64,000 nucleotides of DNA from Lasiosphaeria ovina (Eukaryota > Ascomycota > Sordariomycetes > Sordariales > Lasiosphaeriaceae). The notes below the pieces were generated by a model, which saw nothing but the letters and a program-made list of their open reading frames with translations, did not search any database and was not told the origin of the DNA. Positions 61,833-64,000 of the stretch are shown piece after piece (position 1 is the first letter of the stretch; every line of letters begins with the position of its first letter). A program made the translations under genes and the position numbers. The DNA lies in contig JAULSN010000015.1 in assembly GCA_033439765.1 (NCBI GenBank), forward strand, positions 124,001 to 188,000, written 5' to 3'.

Positions 61833-63958
61833 CTAATAAATCATTAAATCTATTGGATGTCAGCTAATTGAAGTTCTCTAGTACCACGGCACGAATCATG
61901 ATTCGACTTACCTCGTCCAAAAAGACTTCGCTTCGCCCAGTCCATTGCGAGCATGATACGGGTCCGGAGGCTGACGCTCTGGGCGAAATAGATGCTCCTC
62001 CAGGCGTAAACAGCCCACAGACCGCCTGACATGTTCCATCCCTGGCCAAGATCGAAGACGGCCGAGTTCCCAATGTAGGCCAGGCTACCGAGATGCTTGT
62101 ACTCGAATGCCTTATATACAGCAGCGTCGAGATCACCGTCCATAATCTCATTGGCCTGGAGCCCCGGTGCCGCGTGCGCAAGTTTGTTAAACTTATGCGC
62201 TAGGTACTGGCCCTGTTGGTGAGCCCTCTGGGCCGTAGCAGGCAAGCTGGTCAACTTGTTGTCGATCTGCTTCAAAAGCTCTCGGAGCTCGCCAAAGTCC
62301 AGGGTGCCAGATTGGTCCTTGTCGTACTCGTGGAAGAGCTTGTCAAGCCGCCTGAGATGGCCAACGGCCTGGGGGAAGCGTTTCCTGACCTGGTCAGCCA
62401 CATTGCGCCAGTCAGAGAAACGAAGCTCAAGGTTTTCGGGGTCTTTGCCGTGCTTCCACGCAAGGGCGCGCAAGAAAGACACAATGTGGTCCGCAACGTT
62501 GTTCTGCACGGTCGAGCAGTCGCCGATGGCGTATACATCACCAAGCGGCGTGCCGTTCAAGCGAAGGTGCGAGTCGGTTTCTAGTGCATGCTTGTTCGTC
62601 TGCACATCGCCGAGCTGTTTAGCAATGCGCTGACAGAACTCAGGCTGCGATACTCCAGTCGACCAAAGGCAGAAACCCATCGGAAGCTCCTTGGTCACGA
62701 TCTGCCCATTCTCGTCTTTCTGGCTGAAGACGATCGAGTCCGGCCGTACTTCGTTGACGCGCGAGTTTGTCAAGACCTGCACTTGGTCCCGCGCAAACCG
62801 CTCCTCGGCATACTTGGACAGCGTCTCGTCGTACGTATTGAGGATATGATCGCGGCTTTGGATCAGGTGTACCGAGATCTGGTTCCGCACGAGCTTGGGG
62901 AAATAAAGAGTCAGGTCTTCATTGAGCAGATCGAAGAGCTCGGCAGCGAACTCGACGCCGGTAGGTCCACCTCCGCTGATAACAAACGACAGAAGCTGTT
63001 TCCGTTGCTCATCGCTTGTCGTCGGGAGACAGGCAAGCTCCAGGTTCTGTATCACCTTGTTGCGAATATCTCGAGCGTCATTGATATCCTTGAGGAAGTG
63101 GCAGTGTTCTAACCCCTTGACGCCGTGGGGATTGGTGACGGAACCCACCCCAATCACCAGCTTATCGTAGGGGATATAGAACCTCTCCTCTTTGCCTTCG
63201 TAGCCGATCTGAGAGACCTCGACCAGACGGGCGGAGAAGTCGACTTCCTCTGCACGAGCGCGAATAAAGTGGCCCTTCACACGATGTATAATGCGCCGAA
63301 TGGGCTCCACCAACGACTTCAGCCCCAGTGTTCCCACAGTTGCAGACGGCAACATCGGAGTGAATAGGAAGTAGTTTGTTGGCGACACCAATGTGACGTG
63401 GTAGTTTTCGGGGTTGAGCTCCTTGATGAGGGCGACGCTTCCCCAGCCGCCGCCAAGGATCACCAGCCGGGGCTTGTCCTTCTGCCTCTGCATGTCCTCG
63501 CTGTCGTCGTCATCGATGTAATCTTCTAGGATGGGGAGATTCTTGGGGCCGCCGCGACGGGGGTTCAGGGCCATCTTTGACACGGCAATGTCGGTCTGGC
63601 TAACGTGGGACTTGTAGGTCGACGCATCGTAGATGAAGAAGGCGACCACGCCGACACCGACGAACAGGACGGAGCTTCCAAACCACGCAGCGGTGCGATA
63701 GGTGAAATTGAGGATTCCCGACCTGCCTTGTGGCAGAGGCTTGCCAGACAATCGGCGGCTCGCAGCCTTTGGTAGGGAAGGAGACAAGTCCCCAGCGCGT
63801 TGTGCTGGCCCTAGCGCAATTGGCGACGGTCTGGGTATTCTGGGTATCCTCGTAAACAATGGTCGAGCCTGTGTCGCGCCCCAATTCCTCCTCTGTGAAA
63901 GCCCATGCACCCGCATGCCTCCCCGCTCGGCCTGCCGCGCAATACGACAGGCGAGCAT
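61833..63958 (-). CDS. external alternative NADH:ubiquinone oxidoreductase with EF-hand (Nde1-type)
   Basis: Exons 63958-61912 and 61849-61833, with a 62-bp intron (gtaagt...gctgacatccaatag), give 687 residues; the last exon is only 17 nt (DLMIY and stop). An Arg-rich, acid-poor N-terminus (MLACRIARQAERGGMRV) is a mitochondrial presequence, followed by a membrane segment near residues 90-110. FAD site LVILGGGWGSVAL and NADH site VISGGGPTGVEFAAEL define type II NADH dehydrogenases. An EF-hand loop DKDQSGTLDFGE (about residues 545-556) is inserted late, as in Neurospora NDE-1, so activity is probably Ca-dependent. It oxidises cytosolic NADH on the outer face of the inner membrane and passes electrons to ubiquinone without proton pumping. 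The gene ends close to the window edge but its start appears complete. Confidence 0.93.
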
Positions 63959-64000
63959 GATCGTAGGCGTTATCGTGGACGTTGAGCCTGTGGCACGGTG

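Overview
The window is nuclear DNA of a filamentous ascomycete (Pezizomycotina, most likely a Sordariomycete; I cannot name the genus). The evidence is many short GT-AG introns of about 55-135 bp with CTAAC/CTGAC-type branch sites, a GH11 xylanase, a class I-type chitin synthase with a large disordered N-terminus, an EF-hand alternative NADH dehydrogenase, a MARVEL/Nce102-type protein, STAND-associated fungal N-terminal domains, and a gene duplicate riddled with stops of the kind left by repeat-induced point mutation (RIP). About twenty intact protein genes, one low-confidence small gene, one tRNA and three pseudogenes can be supported. Most genes lie on the minus strand.

The first ~20.6 kb look accessory. 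They hold a PAF-acetylhydrolase-like lipase, a STAND-type N-terminal domain joined to a low-molecular-weight phosphatase-like fold without its catalytic cysteine, a GPI-anchored cupredoxin-like protein, tRNA-Arg(ACG), a broken unknown gene, a ketopantoate-reductase-family enzyme, a polyglutamine caspase-fold protein with altered catalytic motifs, a secreted xylanase, about 5 kb of mostly non-coding or decayed DNA, and a broken STAND-N/ankyrin gene.

From about 21 kb to the end most genes are conserved housekeeping genes. In order they are: a tandem ABC ATPase, proteasome chaperone UMP1, prenylated ubiquitin-fold protein UBL3/MUB, 5 kb without clear genes, a Ser/Thr-rich GPI protein, the AP-2 beta adaptin, EMC4, a MARVEL protein, chitin synthase, sulfite reductase beta subunit, the IPC synthase subunit Kei1, a small conserved single-pass protein, RLP24, the Rab6/Ypt6 GTPase, a mutated and internally deleted copy of the ribosome-biogenesis gene NOP53, and an external Ca-binding NADH dehydrogenase. 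Several act in secretion, endocytosis and the cell surface (AP-2, Ypt6, Kei1, EMC4, chitin synthase, MARVEL), but they are ordinary neighbours and not an operon or metabolite cluster.

The most interesting observations are the STAND-N/pseudo-LMW-phosphatase fusion, the caspase-fold protein whose His and Cys motifs are both displaced, and the NOP53 duplicate, which keeps its intron but carries ten premature stops explainable as C-to-T or G-to-A changes. All exon borders were read by eye from splice signals and checked for reading-frame closure. No homology search or transcript data were available.
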